Notes: generated from the letters alone by a model not told the origin. 64,000 bases of DNA from JAJPHU01 sp035553375 (GCA_035553375.1 DATNCY010000136.1:34629-98628), one strand, 5' to 3'; positions 52,201 through 60,921 are shown, numbered from the stretch's first letter. Made by a program: numbers and translations.

Positions 52201-52824
52201 CTCCGGCGGCAACGTCCATTCTTGCTGGAACTGCCACGCCAACCCCCAGTGCAGTGTCAGTGGTGCAGCCGCATCGCACACCATGCGGACGTCAACGCCA
52301 TCGGGCGTCTCGCGGACGGCTGTGGCGATTCGGTCGCCGCTGTCCAGCGAAACGACTTGGCGGGCGTACTCTTCCTCCGTCGCCCAGGCCGCCAGCGCCT
52401 TTTCGGGGTCAGCGCCCGCCTTACGAGGAAGAGAGACAATGAAATCCTTGCCGCCGCTCTTGATCCAGCGATTCTCCTTAGGCGCATGAACGACGAAGGC
52501 GAGGCCGCGCCACGGCCCGGAGGATGCGTCGAGGTGGATCGTCACCGCTTTTTGACCATCGCCATTCGCGGAGAAGGGCGTTTGCACGGCATTGCCACTT
52601 ACGGCAGTCGTTCCGTGCGGCCAACAGTCTTCGGGCGGACGATTCCACGCTCCGCCAGGGCGTCGGCTCAGCCCCCAGTGCAGCACGCAGTCGGCGTCGT
52701 TGCGCAGGCGAATCGTCAGTGCGAGCCTATTTTCATTGACGGCCTGGGTGACACTCAAGCCCTGGGTGACACTCAAGCCATTGTCAAGCTGGGTCGTCAT
52801 TTCGTTTTGCAAGGTTTCGGCCAT
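49285..52824 (-). CDS. Alpha-glucan, water dikinase (plant R1/GWD type) with tandem CBM45-like modules
   Basis: A 1179-residue enzyme expected to transfer the beta-phosphate of ATP to glucan glucose residues, releasing AMP and phosphate. Two CBM45-like modules (about 33-132 and 178-275) each show LHWGL, a PPE(D/N)C turn, TPF/SPF and a WIKS-GKD ending. A plant-like core has IMHRNHLKEMAGNF and WHQKLHNNTTPDD (409-437). The phosphohistidine domain has catalytic His783 in PDLVSHVAVRARN. The C-terminal PPDK/ATP-grasp region runs from about 860, ending VVQTRPQVG. Residues about 829-856 are encoded by an inserted heptamer repeat in the linker. I chose the ATG at 52824, with GGAGG 10 nt upstream. No signal peptide. 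Confidence 0.93.
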   Translation of the reverse strand: MAETLQNEMTTQLDNGLSVTQGLSVTQAVNENRLALTIRLRNDADCVLHWGLSRRPGGAWNRPPEDCWPHGTTAVSGNAVQTPFSANGDGQKAVTIHLDASSGPWRGLAFVVHAPKENRWIKSGGKDFIVSLPRKAGADPEKALAAWATEEEYARQVVSLDSGDRIATAVRETPDGVDVRMVCDAAAPLTLHWGLAWQFQQEWTLPPENCRPEGTSLADDKAARSPFTERDGLQYLELQFPKPAEGPGPRGMRFVLLQPDEGWIKSEGKDLYLSLFKSAGDARLASPKLAELAEQIVGAEKGAGSWTLMHRFNLCHDLLGTAQDDEDALALLFAWLRYSAIRQLDWQRRYNTKPRELSHAQDRLTVRLAGIWRRHQPASGCRFWARQMLTTLGRGGEGQRVRDEILHIMHRNHLKEMAGNFIEEWHQKLHNNTTPDDVVICQAYLAFLRSNGDNGTFYRTLEQGGVTRERLRSFERAIKSEPTFYGDRKDALIGEFENFLKILKSVHSGTDLDSAIAAARGRLDRGMNQQLDALLGLRWQNPAANVLANAVTSARQGLAGAMAATKDDAALRDLLFLDLALEEFLRGAIERQNISQLGRDALADLVQTALRNVSLTVDDAELSLCADHWAALLARPREGRDWALHARSVTDRAARWVQATTSEVYQRLQPKAEILGAAFAVENWTVPLFSEEVIRGGPAFTLALLLRPLDRILRQQAGLGGWQVISPAHVSGRVRAVSRLLDVQTERFMESTVLLADRVSGDEEIPDGVTAVLTTDAPDLVSHVAVRARNANVLFATCFDAEEYQRLKELADKFLAVRVTPGGDVEYAETQNAECRMQNKRQSESHSAFCILHSAFSGWVIGQDQFAPGIVGGKANNLNGLRGRLPDWIRLPKSIALPFGVFDRVLADEQNRGLRDECKALIATTEDNPSASLAHLRETLLKLAAPAELRKALLECWQRAGLPSVPWEQSWQAIRRVWASKWNDRAYLSRRARGVPHDSLQMAVLIQQVVPADYAFVIHTVNPLTGNQSEIFAEVVLGMGETLVGNYPGRALGFVCRKTDLKPEILSYPGKSVGLYGKGVIFRSDSNGEDLEGFAGAGLYDSFLAEEPAHRLLDYRQEKLVWDAKFRDELLRSIVRVGLEVERLLGSAQDIEGAIVGGEIHVVQTRPQVGLSDDDSLAA
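50257..50335. repeat. In-frame inverted array of GCAGAAT heptamers inside the dikinase gene
   Basis: The left arm (50257-50290) is about five tandem GCAGAAT heptamers, and the right arm (50308-50335) is four tandem ATTCTGC, its reverse complement, with a 17-base spacer. The array stays in frame and encodes a low-complexity stretch with QNAECRMQN and HSAFCILHSAF. It sits between the phosphohistidine domain and the ATP-binding domain, a flexible linker in this enzyme family, so it is probably tolerated. Confidence 0.92.
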
Positions 52825-52917
52825 CCTGGTTGATCCTCCGGGCAAGAGCCTTATCGGTTCACGGGCGCAGTAGACATTGAGCAATTCATGTGCCTGAGTG
52901 AGAAGTCGTTTCGCTGT

Positions 52918-52973
52918 AAATGAGCCGTTGGCAGCTTAGCGTATCCCAGCGCTAAGCTGCCAGCGGCTCATTT
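52918..52973. terminator. 24-bp hairpin between porin and glucan dikinase genes
   Basis: Arms 52918-52941 and 52950-52973 are reverse complements with one mismatch (core GCAGCTTAGCG), loop of 8 bases. It lies 12 bp past the porin stop and could end porin transcription before the dikinase gene; it could equally be a dispersed repeat. Confidence 0.6.
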
Positions 52974-52985
52974 CGTTAGAGATTC

Positions 52986-54977
52986 TCAGAAGAACAGCTG
53001 GGTGCGGAATAGAAGCAGATCATAATCCTTGGTGAATTTATTGGCCGCCTGATCGAGGACCACGGGAGCGCCGAGAAACACATGCTGGTAGTCGAAGGTG
53101 AACTTCACGAAATGGTTTAGATACCAGTTGACACCAATTTCGGGAGCGAAAGCTCGATTCGTCCACAAGGCGGGGTTCACGATCCCACCGCGAAAGGCGG
53201 CATCGCCCATTTGCAGATCCGATACTTTGCCGAAAAGTTCGATGGCACCGGGATGGACGTAGCCATTGTAATACCCGAAGGGGTTCTTTGGCTCGACCAG
53301 GTAGCGCCGTCGAGTGATTTGCTCGCCTGTGAGAAAATACCACGTCTGGAACGACCAGCCCATGATCGGTACATGGGTCCGGAATGGGCTGTTGATATCG
53401 AGAAACTCGTTGTTGGCGTTCTGACGACTGGAGGCGAGCGGCGAAGTCACCGCTGTGGCGGCAGGAGCCGCACTGTTGGAACCGCCCTTCGGTGCCGTGG
53501 TGTTCGTTGCCGTGAGTACGGAATAATCCTGATAGCCACCCTGGATGCCGCCCAGGAACCCCCAACCCTTGTAATAGTAAACCGTCTCGTAAGACCAGAA
53601 TCCTCGCGGACCGTTCTCGAACACGCCGTTATTGAATTCCAGAATGGTAGGAGACACAAAAGCGGCGGCGTTGCTGTTGGAGAGTTGGTTCATGGTGCGC
53701 AGGGCGATGGGGCTTAACGGTTGCCTCTCTTCGCCGAAATTATAAGTCCCTACCATATGCAGACCTTTGAGGTATTCATTCCCCGATTGCTGGAACGGCC
53801 GATAGTCCAGGTAAAAGAACCAATCGCGGCCGCTGTTAAAGTCCTCGAAAGAACGTCGTTGACCGTTGAACACACCGGCGTAATATTCAATGCGGCGGTC
53901 GAACAGTCGGCCGTGGGCCATGGCACCGAGCTGCCGGTTGCCGGCGAAGCTTTGCACGAACAGCGAACGCTCGGGACCAATCAGGTTGGCCTCATCAATG
54001 GAGATGTATTCGTACTGCGAAGGCGTCTTCATGCGGCCGACGCGGAAGGACAGCCACTCCGGATGCACGATGTAGTCCACGTAGGAATCCAGCACGTCGA
54101 AGGAGGCATAACCACGGTTGATCGAGGTAACGAACGTGGCATAGTCGCCGACTTTGCCTTCAAAGTACCAGCGTTGCCGCGGGATGATGAAGCCGCCGTG
54201 CAGCGGATCGCCCTGCTGGAAGGGTTCGCGCAAGTCTAACTGGCTCAGGTTGTGGAAGGTCATGCTGAAGTATTTGTCCGAGGATTGCCAGGTGACGCCG
54301 TTCTCCCGCCCGCCCAGGAAAGTGCCTGAACCGATCTTATGTTCGTGAGCCGGCATATCGGGCTGGTACGGCTCGCGGCCGGCTATTTCCGCCGTATCGT
54401 CGCGGAACCAAAAGAGACCGACTTTATACAGAGGCACGCGGAGGGTTCGCCCCGGCGCTGTTCCTGCTCCGACACGCCGCGCGCCGCCGGCGCCGCCAAT
54501 TAGTCCTGGATCCTCACCTACTTCGTCCTCCGCGTTTCCACCGACTTCCTTCCGGCCGCCGCTCTTCTTCTCCGGCGCATCCGGCCCCAGATCCACGCCG
54601 CCGGGGATGCCCATCCCGTCGGGGTTCTTGGCGTCGGCCCCCAGCACGGCGGATTTGCTTTGGTTGACACTCTTGGCGTACTTCTGGATCAACGAGTCAT
54701 ATTGCTTCTGCAACTGCTGATTGCGCGATTCGAGGGTGCGCAGTTGCGTTTCGATGCGGTTCATCCGGTCGGTCGGGGCATCCGTTGGCACCGCGACCTC
54801 GGACAATGGAGCCGTCGCCGTCATCTCCTCGGGGGCGGTCTCTTCGGGTCGGCTTTCGGTTTGCGGAGGCTCTCCAGGCGTCTGGGCGTGCGCCGCGCTT
54901 CCGCCAGCCATCATCTCGTAGGCGGACAATACGATGGCCGTCGCCAGTGCAGAGAACCAAATCCCCTTCCGACCCAT
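52986..54977 (-). CDS. OprP/OprO-type outer-membrane porin with N-terminal coiled coil
   Basis: A 663-residue exported protein. The signal runs from MGRKGIWFSALATAIVLS to AHAQ. A Pro/Glu-rich linker leads to a short coiled coil (about 70-105, RIETQLRTLESRNQQLQKQYDSLIQKY), which in planctomycete porins probably contacts the cell wall. From about 175 on, alternating aromatic beta-strands resemble phosphate-selective porins O and P (RWYFEGKVGDYATFVTSINRG, LSFRVGRMKTPSQYEYIS), ending in the aromatic FF expected for barrel insertion. I chose the ATG at 54977 with GGGAG 7 nt upstream. It is upstream of the glucan cluster but may have its own terminator. Confidence 0.88.
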   Translation of the reverse strand: MGRKGIWFSALATAIVLSAYEMMAGGSAAHAQTPGEPPQTESRPEETAPEEMTATAPLSEVAVPTDAPTDRMNRIETQLRTLESRNQQLQKQYDSLIQKYAKSVNQSKSAVLGADAKNPDGMGIPGGVDLGPDAPEKKSGGRKEVGGNAEDEVGEDPGLIGGAGGARRVGAGTAPGRTLRVPLYKVGLFWFRDDTAEIAGREPYQPDMPAHEHKIGSGTFLGGRENGVTWQSSDKYFSMTFHNLSQLDLREPFQQGDPLHGGFIIPRQRWYFEGKVGDYATFVTSINRGYASFDVLDSYVDYIVHPEWLSFRVGRMKTPSQYEYISIDEANLIGPERSLFVQSFAGNRQLGAMAHGRLFDRRIEYYAGVFNGQRRSFEDFNSGRDWFFYLDYRPFQQSGNEYLKGLHMVGTYNFGEERQPLSPIALRTMNQLSNSNAAAFVSPTILEFNNGVFENGPRGFWSYETVYYYKGWGFLGGIQGGYQDYSVLTATNTTAPKGGSNSAAPAATAVTSPLASSRQNANNEFLDINSPFRTHVPIMGWSFQTWYFLTGEQITRRRYLVEPKNPFGYYNGYVHPGAIELFGKVSDLQMGDAAFRGGIVNPALWTNRAFAPEIGVNWYLNHFVKFTFDYQHVFLGAPVVLDQAANKFTKDYDLLLFRTQLFF

Positions 54978-55195
54978 GATATGCTCCCGCTGACAGGAAC
55001 CACCGACGGAGATTGGCTCTGCGCGAGCCACCTCGCTTTTTCCGCAAAATGACGTGGATGGCGAAGCGTATAACGGTGGCGGCGATGGTTTGCAAGACGG
55101 AATTGAATGAGGAGATCTCTGCTTTTTCTCTGCCTTGACCTCTATCGGGAAACCGCGATATAGCGTCCTCAATCCATGCGCTGGAGGAAGATTCC

Positions 55196-55705
55196 ATGTC
55201 GAGACCGAATACGGCGGCTCGGATGCTGTTGGTTTATGTGCTTGGCGTGCCGGTTTTGGTCGCGATGTGCGGTTGCGGGCAGGCCGTCCGCTTTGTCCGC
55301 GAAACGCCCGACGGCGGCGTGGTTACCATGCCGATGAACACCAATCGATGGCCGACGTATTACCGTAACCAGGCTGAGCAACTGATGCACCAGAAATGTC
55401 CCGACGGCTACCGGATCGACCGCGAAGCCGCCGTCGGGATTGGACTGGAGAAACCTACCAGCAACCCTCCTTATGAGAGCTACTTCGGCTACACCGGCGG
55501 TTCGGAGGCCGAGCAAGAATATCACATCACCTTCCACGGCGTCTCGCCGGGGAATCGACCGTTGCCAAAGGCTACTTCTTCCCAACCAGGTAAACGCGGT
55601 TCCGCCCCACCTCCTGCCTCCTTGCCCGCCGGAGAAGATACGGAGGAACTGCCTCCTCCTCGTCCTCTCTCTCCTTCCCAGCAAACGCGCGAGAAAGATT
55701 TGTGA
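55196..55705 (+). CDS. Lipoprotein of unknown function
   Basis: A 169-residue protein with signal MSRPNTAARMLLVYVLGVPVL and a lipobox-like VAMC (Cys25). The domain (about 30-105) has the phrases DGGVVTMPMNTNRWP, AEQLMHQKCPDGYRI and EAAVGIG, a pattern I have seen in uncharacterised Gram-negative lipoproteins. The C-terminal 60 residues are Pro/Ser-rich and probably unstructured. GGAGGAAG precedes the ATG. It is divergent from the porin gene across 218 bp. Confidence 0.7.
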   Translation: MSRPNTAARMLLVYVLGVPVLVAMCGCGQAVRFVRETPDGGVVTMPMNTNRWPTYYRNQAEQLMHQKCPDGYRIDREAAVGIGLEKPTSNPPYESYFGYTGGSEAEQEYHITFHGVSPGNRPLPKATSSQPGKRGSAPPPASLPAGEDTEELPPPRPLSPSQQTREKDL

Positions 55706-56013
55706 GTGCCGCACGCCAAAAAGCTAGAGTCTACAAAGTTACTTTTTCGTAATGTTCGGCGAACTGGAAGTGACTGCGCGGAGTTAGCGGGGTAAGATTA
55801 CAAAATAGTAAGGAAACGAGGCGCTGGTTGACAACGCAATCTTCCCAGCGTCTGGTTCCATTCGCGCACATGCGGTATCCCTTTCGCGCCTCGATAACCC
55901 CGTGAGGGGCGAGGAGTCCGACGATTGACGAGTGAACAGAAGACGGACTCCGCTCGCGGAGGCGGTAGGGCTGCGCTCAGGGTAGAACGGCCTACTCAGC
56001 AGGAGTACGAACA
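55706..56013. promoter_or_regulatory. Intergenic region upstream of the RND adaptor gene, candidate promoter
   Basis: This 308-bp gap holds TTGACA at 55828-55833, but 17 bp later the -10 position reads TCTGGT, a weak match, so the promoter call is tentative. An 8-bp inverted repeat (55913-55920 with 55944-55951, GGAGTCCG/CGGACTCC) lies 62-100 bp before the adaptor start and could be a regulator site. AGGAG for the adaptor gene is at the end of the region. Confidence 0.3.
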
Positions 56014-57447
56014 ATGCAAGAGATGCACGGCAACACGGCTCCCACGTCGCCTTCCGGGCGCTGGTGGCTGATCCCGGCTATTTTGTTGTTACTGATCACG
56101 GCTGGCGCGGGCGCTTACCTGGCGAAAGGCCCTTCCGCTTCGACGGCGCGCGGGGCAGAGAGTGCCAAGAAGTCCGAGGCTTCCTCAAGTGAGATTCCAG
56201 TTGAGGTCGTCAAGCCGACCAAAGGCGTGCTGGAACGCACGACCTCGCAGGCGGGAACAGCCATGGCCTTTAAGTGGATCGATATTTACGCGGAAGTCGC
56301 CGGCTATCTCAAGAATCGGACGGTCGATATCGGCTCCGTCGTGAAAAAGGATCAGGTGCTGGCCGAGATCGAAGTGCCGGAGTTAAAAGCGCGCGTCGAG
56401 CAACAGACAGCGTCTCTGGGACTGGCCCACGCGCAGGTTAAGCAAAGGAACGCTGCCATCCTCAACGCCAGGGCGGAACTGAAAGGAGTTGAGGCGAAGA
56501 TCAAGGCCAGCGAGGCCAAGATGAAAAGCGATAAAGCCTATCTGGTTTTTCGGGAAGCGCAGGCCAAGCGGTTCCAGGAGTTGCTCAAGGAGCGAAGCAT
56601 TGACGCGCGTCTGGTCGATGAGCAGGAGGATCGGCGTGAGGCGGCCTTCGAGGCGGTAAACGCCTCATTCGAGGCCGTCAATGCCGCGAAGGCCCAGAGG
56701 GAATCCGCCGAGGCCAAGATCACGCAGGCCGAAGCGGACCTGGAAGAAGCCGAGCAGAAAGTTAAAGTCACCAAGGCCGAACTCGATCATGCCCGCGCGA
56801 TGCTCGGTTTCGCCACCATCAAAGCACCCTTCGACGGCATCATCACCTTCCGCAAGGACGGATTCGATCCGGGCACCTTCATCCGGGCGGCCACGGGTAG
56901 CAGTTCCTTTGTCCCCCTATTGACCCTCCAGCATACCGAGATCATGCGCATCGTTGTGCCAATTCCTGACCGCGATGTGCCCTTCTGCAAGCCAGGTATT
57001 TCGTCGGCTCAAATCAGCTTCGACGCCTTGCCGGAGGCGAAATTTTCTCCCTATCTCGTGTCACGTATCGCCAAGTCAGAAGATTTGCAGACCAAAACGA
57101 TGCGCGCTGAGATCGACGTGCCCAATCCCAAGGGAGAAATCGAACAAGGCATGTACGGTCTGGTGACCGTCACGCTGTCCAAGGCGGAGAACGCCTTATC
57201 CATTCCCTCCGCCTGTCTGGCGGGCAAGGCCCAAGGCGGCAAGGCAACGGTCTACGTGGTCCGCGACGGCAAAGCGCATCGGGTTGCCATCCGCATCGGC
57301 TTGGATAACGGCATCCAGGTAGAAGTACTCAAAGGGCTGGATACGAACGCCGACGTGATTGTCAATCCTCCCGGCGACCTCGTCGAGGATGTCGCCGTCG
57401 CCATGCGGGAAGCGGAGAAACCCAAGGCGTCGTCCGCAGGGCATTGA
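56014..57447 (+). CDS. RND efflux periplasmic adaptor (HlyD/MFP family)
   Basis: A 477-residue membrane fusion protein. A hydrophobic anchor (about 19-37) is followed by a beta-barrel/lipoyl half (IYAEVAGYLKNRTVDIGSVVKKDQVLAEIE). A long alpha-hairpin coiled coil covers about 125-270. The second lipoyl half is ATIKAPFDGIITFRKDGFDPGTFI, and a beta-barrel and membrane-proximal domain complete the chain. It joins the RND pump encoded next to the outer membrane factor encoded at 62392. The coiled coil is longer than in AcrA-type adaptors. AGGAG lies 8 nt before the ATG. Confidence 0.92.
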   Translation: MQEMHGNTAPTSPSGRWWLIPAILLLLITAGAGAYLAKGPSASTARGAESAKKSEASSSEIPVEVVKPTKGVLERTTSQAGTAMAFKWIDIYAEVAGYLKNRTVDIGSVVKKDQVLAEIEVPELKARVEQQTASLGLAHAQVKQRNAAILNARAELKGVEAKIKASEAKMKSDKAYLVFREAQAKRFQELLKERSIDARLVDEQEDRREAAFEAVNASFEAVNAAKAQRESAEAKITQAEADLEEAEQKVKVTKAELDHARAMLGFATIKAPFDGIITFRKDGFDPGTFIRAATGSSSFVPLLTLQHTEIMRIVVPIPDRDVPFCKPGISSAQISFDALPEAKFSPYLVSRIAKSEDLQTKTMRAEIDVPNPKGEIEQGMYGLVTVTLSKAENALSIPSACLAGKAQGGKATVYVVRDGKAHRVAIRIGLDNGIQVEVLKGLDTNADVIVNPPGDLVEDVAVAMREAEKPKASSAGH

Positions 57448-57456
57448 GGAGTCTAT

Positions 57457-57532
57457 CAGCCCGGAGCGCCAGCGACGGGGTTCTTAACGCCAGCGACGGG
57501 ACGCAAGAACCCGTCGCTGGCGCTCCGGGCTG
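57457..57532. repeat. 28-bp hairpin with internal partial duplication (family B)
   Basis: The left arm (57457-57485, one extra G) and right arm (57505-57532) are reverse complements. The loop contains a second partial copy of the CGCCAGCGACGGG core. It lies between adaptor and pump genes, so full termination here would uncouple them. Same family as 20061-20120. Confidence 0.7.
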
Positions 57533-57575
57533 GTTACTCATTCTCTTCGCGCTGTTTTAATTGGAAGGATCATCC

Positions 57576-60500
57576 ATGAACGGGCTGATTCGCGCTTCGC
57601 TTAGCAATCCCTACGCCGTCACCGTCTCGGTCCTCAGTATCGCCCTCATCGGCATGCTCATCCTCGTGTTCGGCATGGTCCCCGTGGATATTTTGCCGGT
57701 GTTCAAAAGCCCCGCCGTGCAGGTGCTGACCTTCTACAACGGCATGCCCGCCGACAGCATCGAAAAAGACATCACCAATCGCATGGAACGATGGACCGGC
57801 CAATCCTCCGGCGTCAAACTCCAGGAATCGCGCTCGCTCATCGGCTGCTCGATCATCCGTAACTACTACGACGAGAGCATTGATCCCAACGGCGCTCTCA
57901 CCGAGGTTAATTCGCTGGCCTCCGCCGCCATCCCCAACCTGCCGCCGGGAACGCTGCCTCCTGTCATCCTCAAATTCGACCCCACCGGCACCACGCCCGT
58001 TTGCATCATCGCCCTGGACAGCAAAACGGCCGACGAATCCGCCCTTTACGATGTCGGCCGCTACGAAGTCCGCAATATGATTATGGCCAACAAAGGCGCA
58101 GTCGCGCCGGTCGTATACGGAGGCAAGGTCCGCGCCATCATTGCCTATCTCGACCGTACCAAACTGCAAGCTCGCAACCTCTCGCCGGTGCAGGTCATGG
58201 ACGCCCTCGATTTGTTCAACATCTTCCTGCCGACCGGCGACGCCAAGTTCGGCACCACCGACTATGCCATCAATTCCAACTCGATGTACGAGCGGGTGGC
58301 GCGCATGCGCGACATCCCCATCAAGATCGAGAACGGCAAGCCGATTTTCCTGGGCGACGTGGCCGACCCCAAAGACGCCGCCATGATTCAAACCAACGTG
58401 GTGCGCGTCAATGGCCGTCGGCAGGTGTATATTCCGGTTTATCGGCAAGTCGGTTCCAGCACGCTGAGCGTGGTCAACACGCTCAAGGGCAACGTGGACG
58501 ATATGCACGATCGCTTAAGTCGCACGGATGTGAACCTGAAATTGGTCATGGATCAGTCGGTGTACGTCGAGAACTCGATCGAGAGCTTGGCCACCGAAGG
58601 GATATTGGGGGCGATTCTATGTTCGCTGGTGATTCTGCTGTTTTTGGGTGAATGGCGGATGACGCTCATTGCGGTGCTGACCATTCCCGTATCGGTGCTG
58701 GCGGCGGTCATCGGCCTGTATGCCTTCGGTCAAACGATCAACGTCATGACGCTGGCGGGCTTATCCCTGGCCATCGGGCCGCTGGTGGATAGCGCCATCA
58801 TCTGTCTGGAAAACACGCATCGCCATCTGAGTTTGGGAACGAACCCACGCGAGGCCGCCTACCTGGGTGCCAGCGAGGTGGCCATGCCGGAACTGGTGGC
58901 GAGTTGTTGCACCTTGCTCGTTCTCGCTCCGCTGGCCCTCATGCCGGGACTGGGTGCTTTCCTGTTTCGACCGATGGCCTTGGCCGTCGCCTTCTCCATG
59001 ATTTTCGCCTACATCTTGTCCCGCTCATTCGTGCCGACTCGCTGCGCGCTTTGGCTGCGGGCGCACACCGTACACAGCGAGAATACGCCGGCGGTTCGCC
59101 GCGGCCTCCTCTCGCGAGGTTTCGCCCGCTGGGAGGCGGGCATTGAGGCCGGCATTCGCGTTTACGTCCGCCTGCTCAAGCGGGCCATGCAGTTCCGTGT
59201 CACGGTAATTGTTGCCGCCTTCGTTCTCTTCGTCGCGGTCGTCGTCGGCCTCGGCTATCAACTCCGCCGTGAGTTTTTCCCCGAAGTCGATGCCGGTGCC
59301 TTTGAGATGTACGTCCGCGTGCCCACGGGAACGCGCATCGACTTGACCGAAAAGCAGATCGCCAAGGTGGAAAATATCGTCCACCAGACGATCGGCGACG
59401 ATGTGGAAACGGTCATCAGCGAAATCGGCGTCGTGGCTGACTGGTCCGCCGCCTATACACCCAACGCCGGGCCGATGGATAGCGTTCTCCGCGTTCAACT
59501 CAAGGGGGAGCGTCACGAGTCGGCCCAGGAGTATGTCCATCGTCTCCGCGAGGCTTTCGCCAAAGATCCCGCCTTCGAGAGTGTCGAGTTCGCCTTCGAC
59601 GCCGGCGGCATGATCCGCAGCGCCATGAACGAGGGCAAGTCCACACCCATCAATGTCCGCATCACCGGCAAGGATTTGGGCGTCGCCCACCAGATCGCCG
59701 CGAAAATCAAGCGTGAAGTCCGCGACATCAATGGTGTCGTCGATTGCCGTATCATGCAGCGGCTGGATTATCCGCAGTACGTCATCAACATCGATCGCAC
59801 CAAGTCGGCCGATCTCGGGCTTACCCAGGTCGATGTCATGAAGAACATCGTCTCCTCCGTCAACAACAGCATCCAGTTCAACAAGAAGAACTTCTGGATC
59901 GATCCCAAGACCCACAACCAGTATTACGTGGGCGTGCAGTATCCCGAAGAGGAAATCAAATCCCTCGACACCATGATGGACATCCCCATCACCAGCCCCA
60001 AGCAGCCCAACCCCATTCCCCTGCGCATTGTCGCCAAGATCGACCGCGACACGGTTCCCGCCGAGGTGACGCACACCAACTTGGCGGCGACGATCGACCT
60101 GACCATGAGCGTCTACGGCCGCGATCTCGGCCACGTCTCCGAAGATGTCACCGCGGTCCTCCAACGCTTCGGCCGGCCATTAAGAGAAGAACATAGGTGG
60201 ATGCCCAAGGGACTGCCGAATAGTATCCGCTTCTCCGAGAAGAAGGGAGAATGGGCGCCGTACAATCTCGATGGTTCGGGCGAGACGATCGGCGGCAGCA
60301 AGATCATGCTGAGCGGCGAATACTCCAAGATGCAGGACACCTTCACCAGCCTGGCGTTAGGTCTGGCCGTAGCGTCGGTGCTGATTTACTTCCTGATGGT
60401 GGCGTTGTTCAAGTCGTGGATGACGCCGCTGGTGGTCATGTCGGCCGTGCCGGTCGGCCTGGTGGGAGTGATCCTCATCCTGTTCGTGACGGGCACGGCC

Positions 60501-60914
60501 CTCAACGTGCAATCGCTGCTGGGCATGATCTTCATGGTCGGCATCGTCGTTTCCAACACGGTGCTGCTGACCGATTTCACGCAGCACATTCGCACGCAAG
60601 AGGGACTGAATCCGACGGCGGCCATCGCCAAGGCCGCCTCGATCCGTGTGCGTCCCGTAGTGATGACGGCGTTGGCGGCATTCTTCGCACTCTTGCCGAT
60701 GGCTCTGGGATTGGAGCGCGGCAGCGAAGCGAATACCCCACTAGGTCGGGCGGTCATCGGCGGCTTGCTTGCCGGTCTGGTGACGACGCTGTTTGTGGTG
60801 CCGTGCCTGTATTCGCTGGTCATCCGAGACGCTGGCCTGATCGCGTTGCCCGCCGACGGCGCGCGACCCCATCATGGAGATGAAGGGCAAGCAATCACCG
60901 TGCGGCCGCATTGA
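57576..60914 (+). CDS. RND-family efflux pump inner-membrane subunit
   Basis: An 1112-residue pump with the twelve-helix RND layout: TM1 near the N-terminus (SVLSIALIGMLILVFG), TM2-6 at about 335-500, and TM8-12 at about 930-1080, with two large periplasmic loops. In TM4 the usual Asp-Asp pair is Asp405-Ser406 (IGPLVDSAII). In TM10 the usual Lys is Ser993 (GIVVSNTVLL). So two of the three proton-relay residues known from AcrB are changed. This resembles heavy-metal or uncharacterised RND subfamilies. The substrate is unknown. GGAAGGA precedes the ATG at 57576. It forms a tripartite system with the adaptor and the TolC-type protein. Confidence 0.92.
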   Translation: MNGLIRASLSNPYAVTVSVLSIALIGMLILVFGMVPVDILPVFKSPAVQVLTFYNGMPADSIEKDITNRMERWTGQSSGVKLQESRSLIGCSIIRNYYDESIDPNGALTEVNSLASAAIPNLPPGTLPPVILKFDPTGTTPVCIIALDSKTADESALYDVGRYEVRNMIMANKGAVAPVVYGGKVRAIIAYLDRTKLQARNLSPVQVMDALDLFNIFLPTGDAKFGTTDYAINSNSMYERVARMRDIPIKIENGKPIFLGDVADPKDAAMIQTNVVRVNGRRQVYIPVYRQVGSSTLSVVNTLKGNVDDMHDRLSRTDVNLKLVMDQSVYVENSIESLATEGILGAILCSLVILLFLGEWRMTLIAVLTIPVSVLAAVIGLYAFGQTINVMTLAGLSLAIGPLVDSAIICLENTHRHLSLGTNPREAAYLGASEVAMPELVASCCTLLVLAPLALMPGLGAFLFRPMALAVAFSMIFAYILSRSFVPTRCALWLRAHTVHSENTPAVRRGLLSRGFARWEAGIEAGIRVYVRLLKRAMQFRVTVIVAAFVLFVAVVVGLGYQLRREFFPEVDAGAFEMYVRVPTGTRIDLTEKQIAKVENIVHQTIGDDVETVISEIGVVADWSAAYTPNAGPMDSVLRVQLKGERHESAQEYVHRLREAFAKDPAFESVEFAFDAGGMIRSAMNEGKSTPINVRITGKDLGVAHQIAAKIKREVRDINGVVDCRIMQRLDYPQYVINIDRTKSADLGLTQVDVMKNIVSSVNNSIQFNKKNFWIDPKTHNQYYVGVQYPEEEIKSLDTMMDIPITSPKQPNPIPLRIVAKIDRDTVPAEVTHTNLAATIDLTMSVYGRDLGHVSEDVTAVLQRFGRPLREEHRWMPKGLPNSIRFSEKKGEWAPYNLDGSGETIGGSKIMLSGEYSKMQDTFTSLALGLAVASVLIYFLMVALFKSWMTPLVVMSAVPVGLVGVILILFVTGTALNVQSLLGMIFMVGIVVSNTVLLTDFTQHIRTQEGLNPTAAIAKAASIRVRPVVMTALAAFFALLPMALGLERGSEANTPLGRAVIGGLLAGLVTTLFVVPCLYSLVIRDAGLIALPADGARPHHGDEGQAITVRPH

Positions 60915-60921
60915 TTTCCGC

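Noticed and set aside
50818..52833. Plus-strand open frame of about 670 codons opposite the glucan dikinase
   Set aside because: It mirrors the dikinase codons; composition is Arg/Gln/Ala-rich with no recognisable domain, and the opposite strand carries clear motifs.
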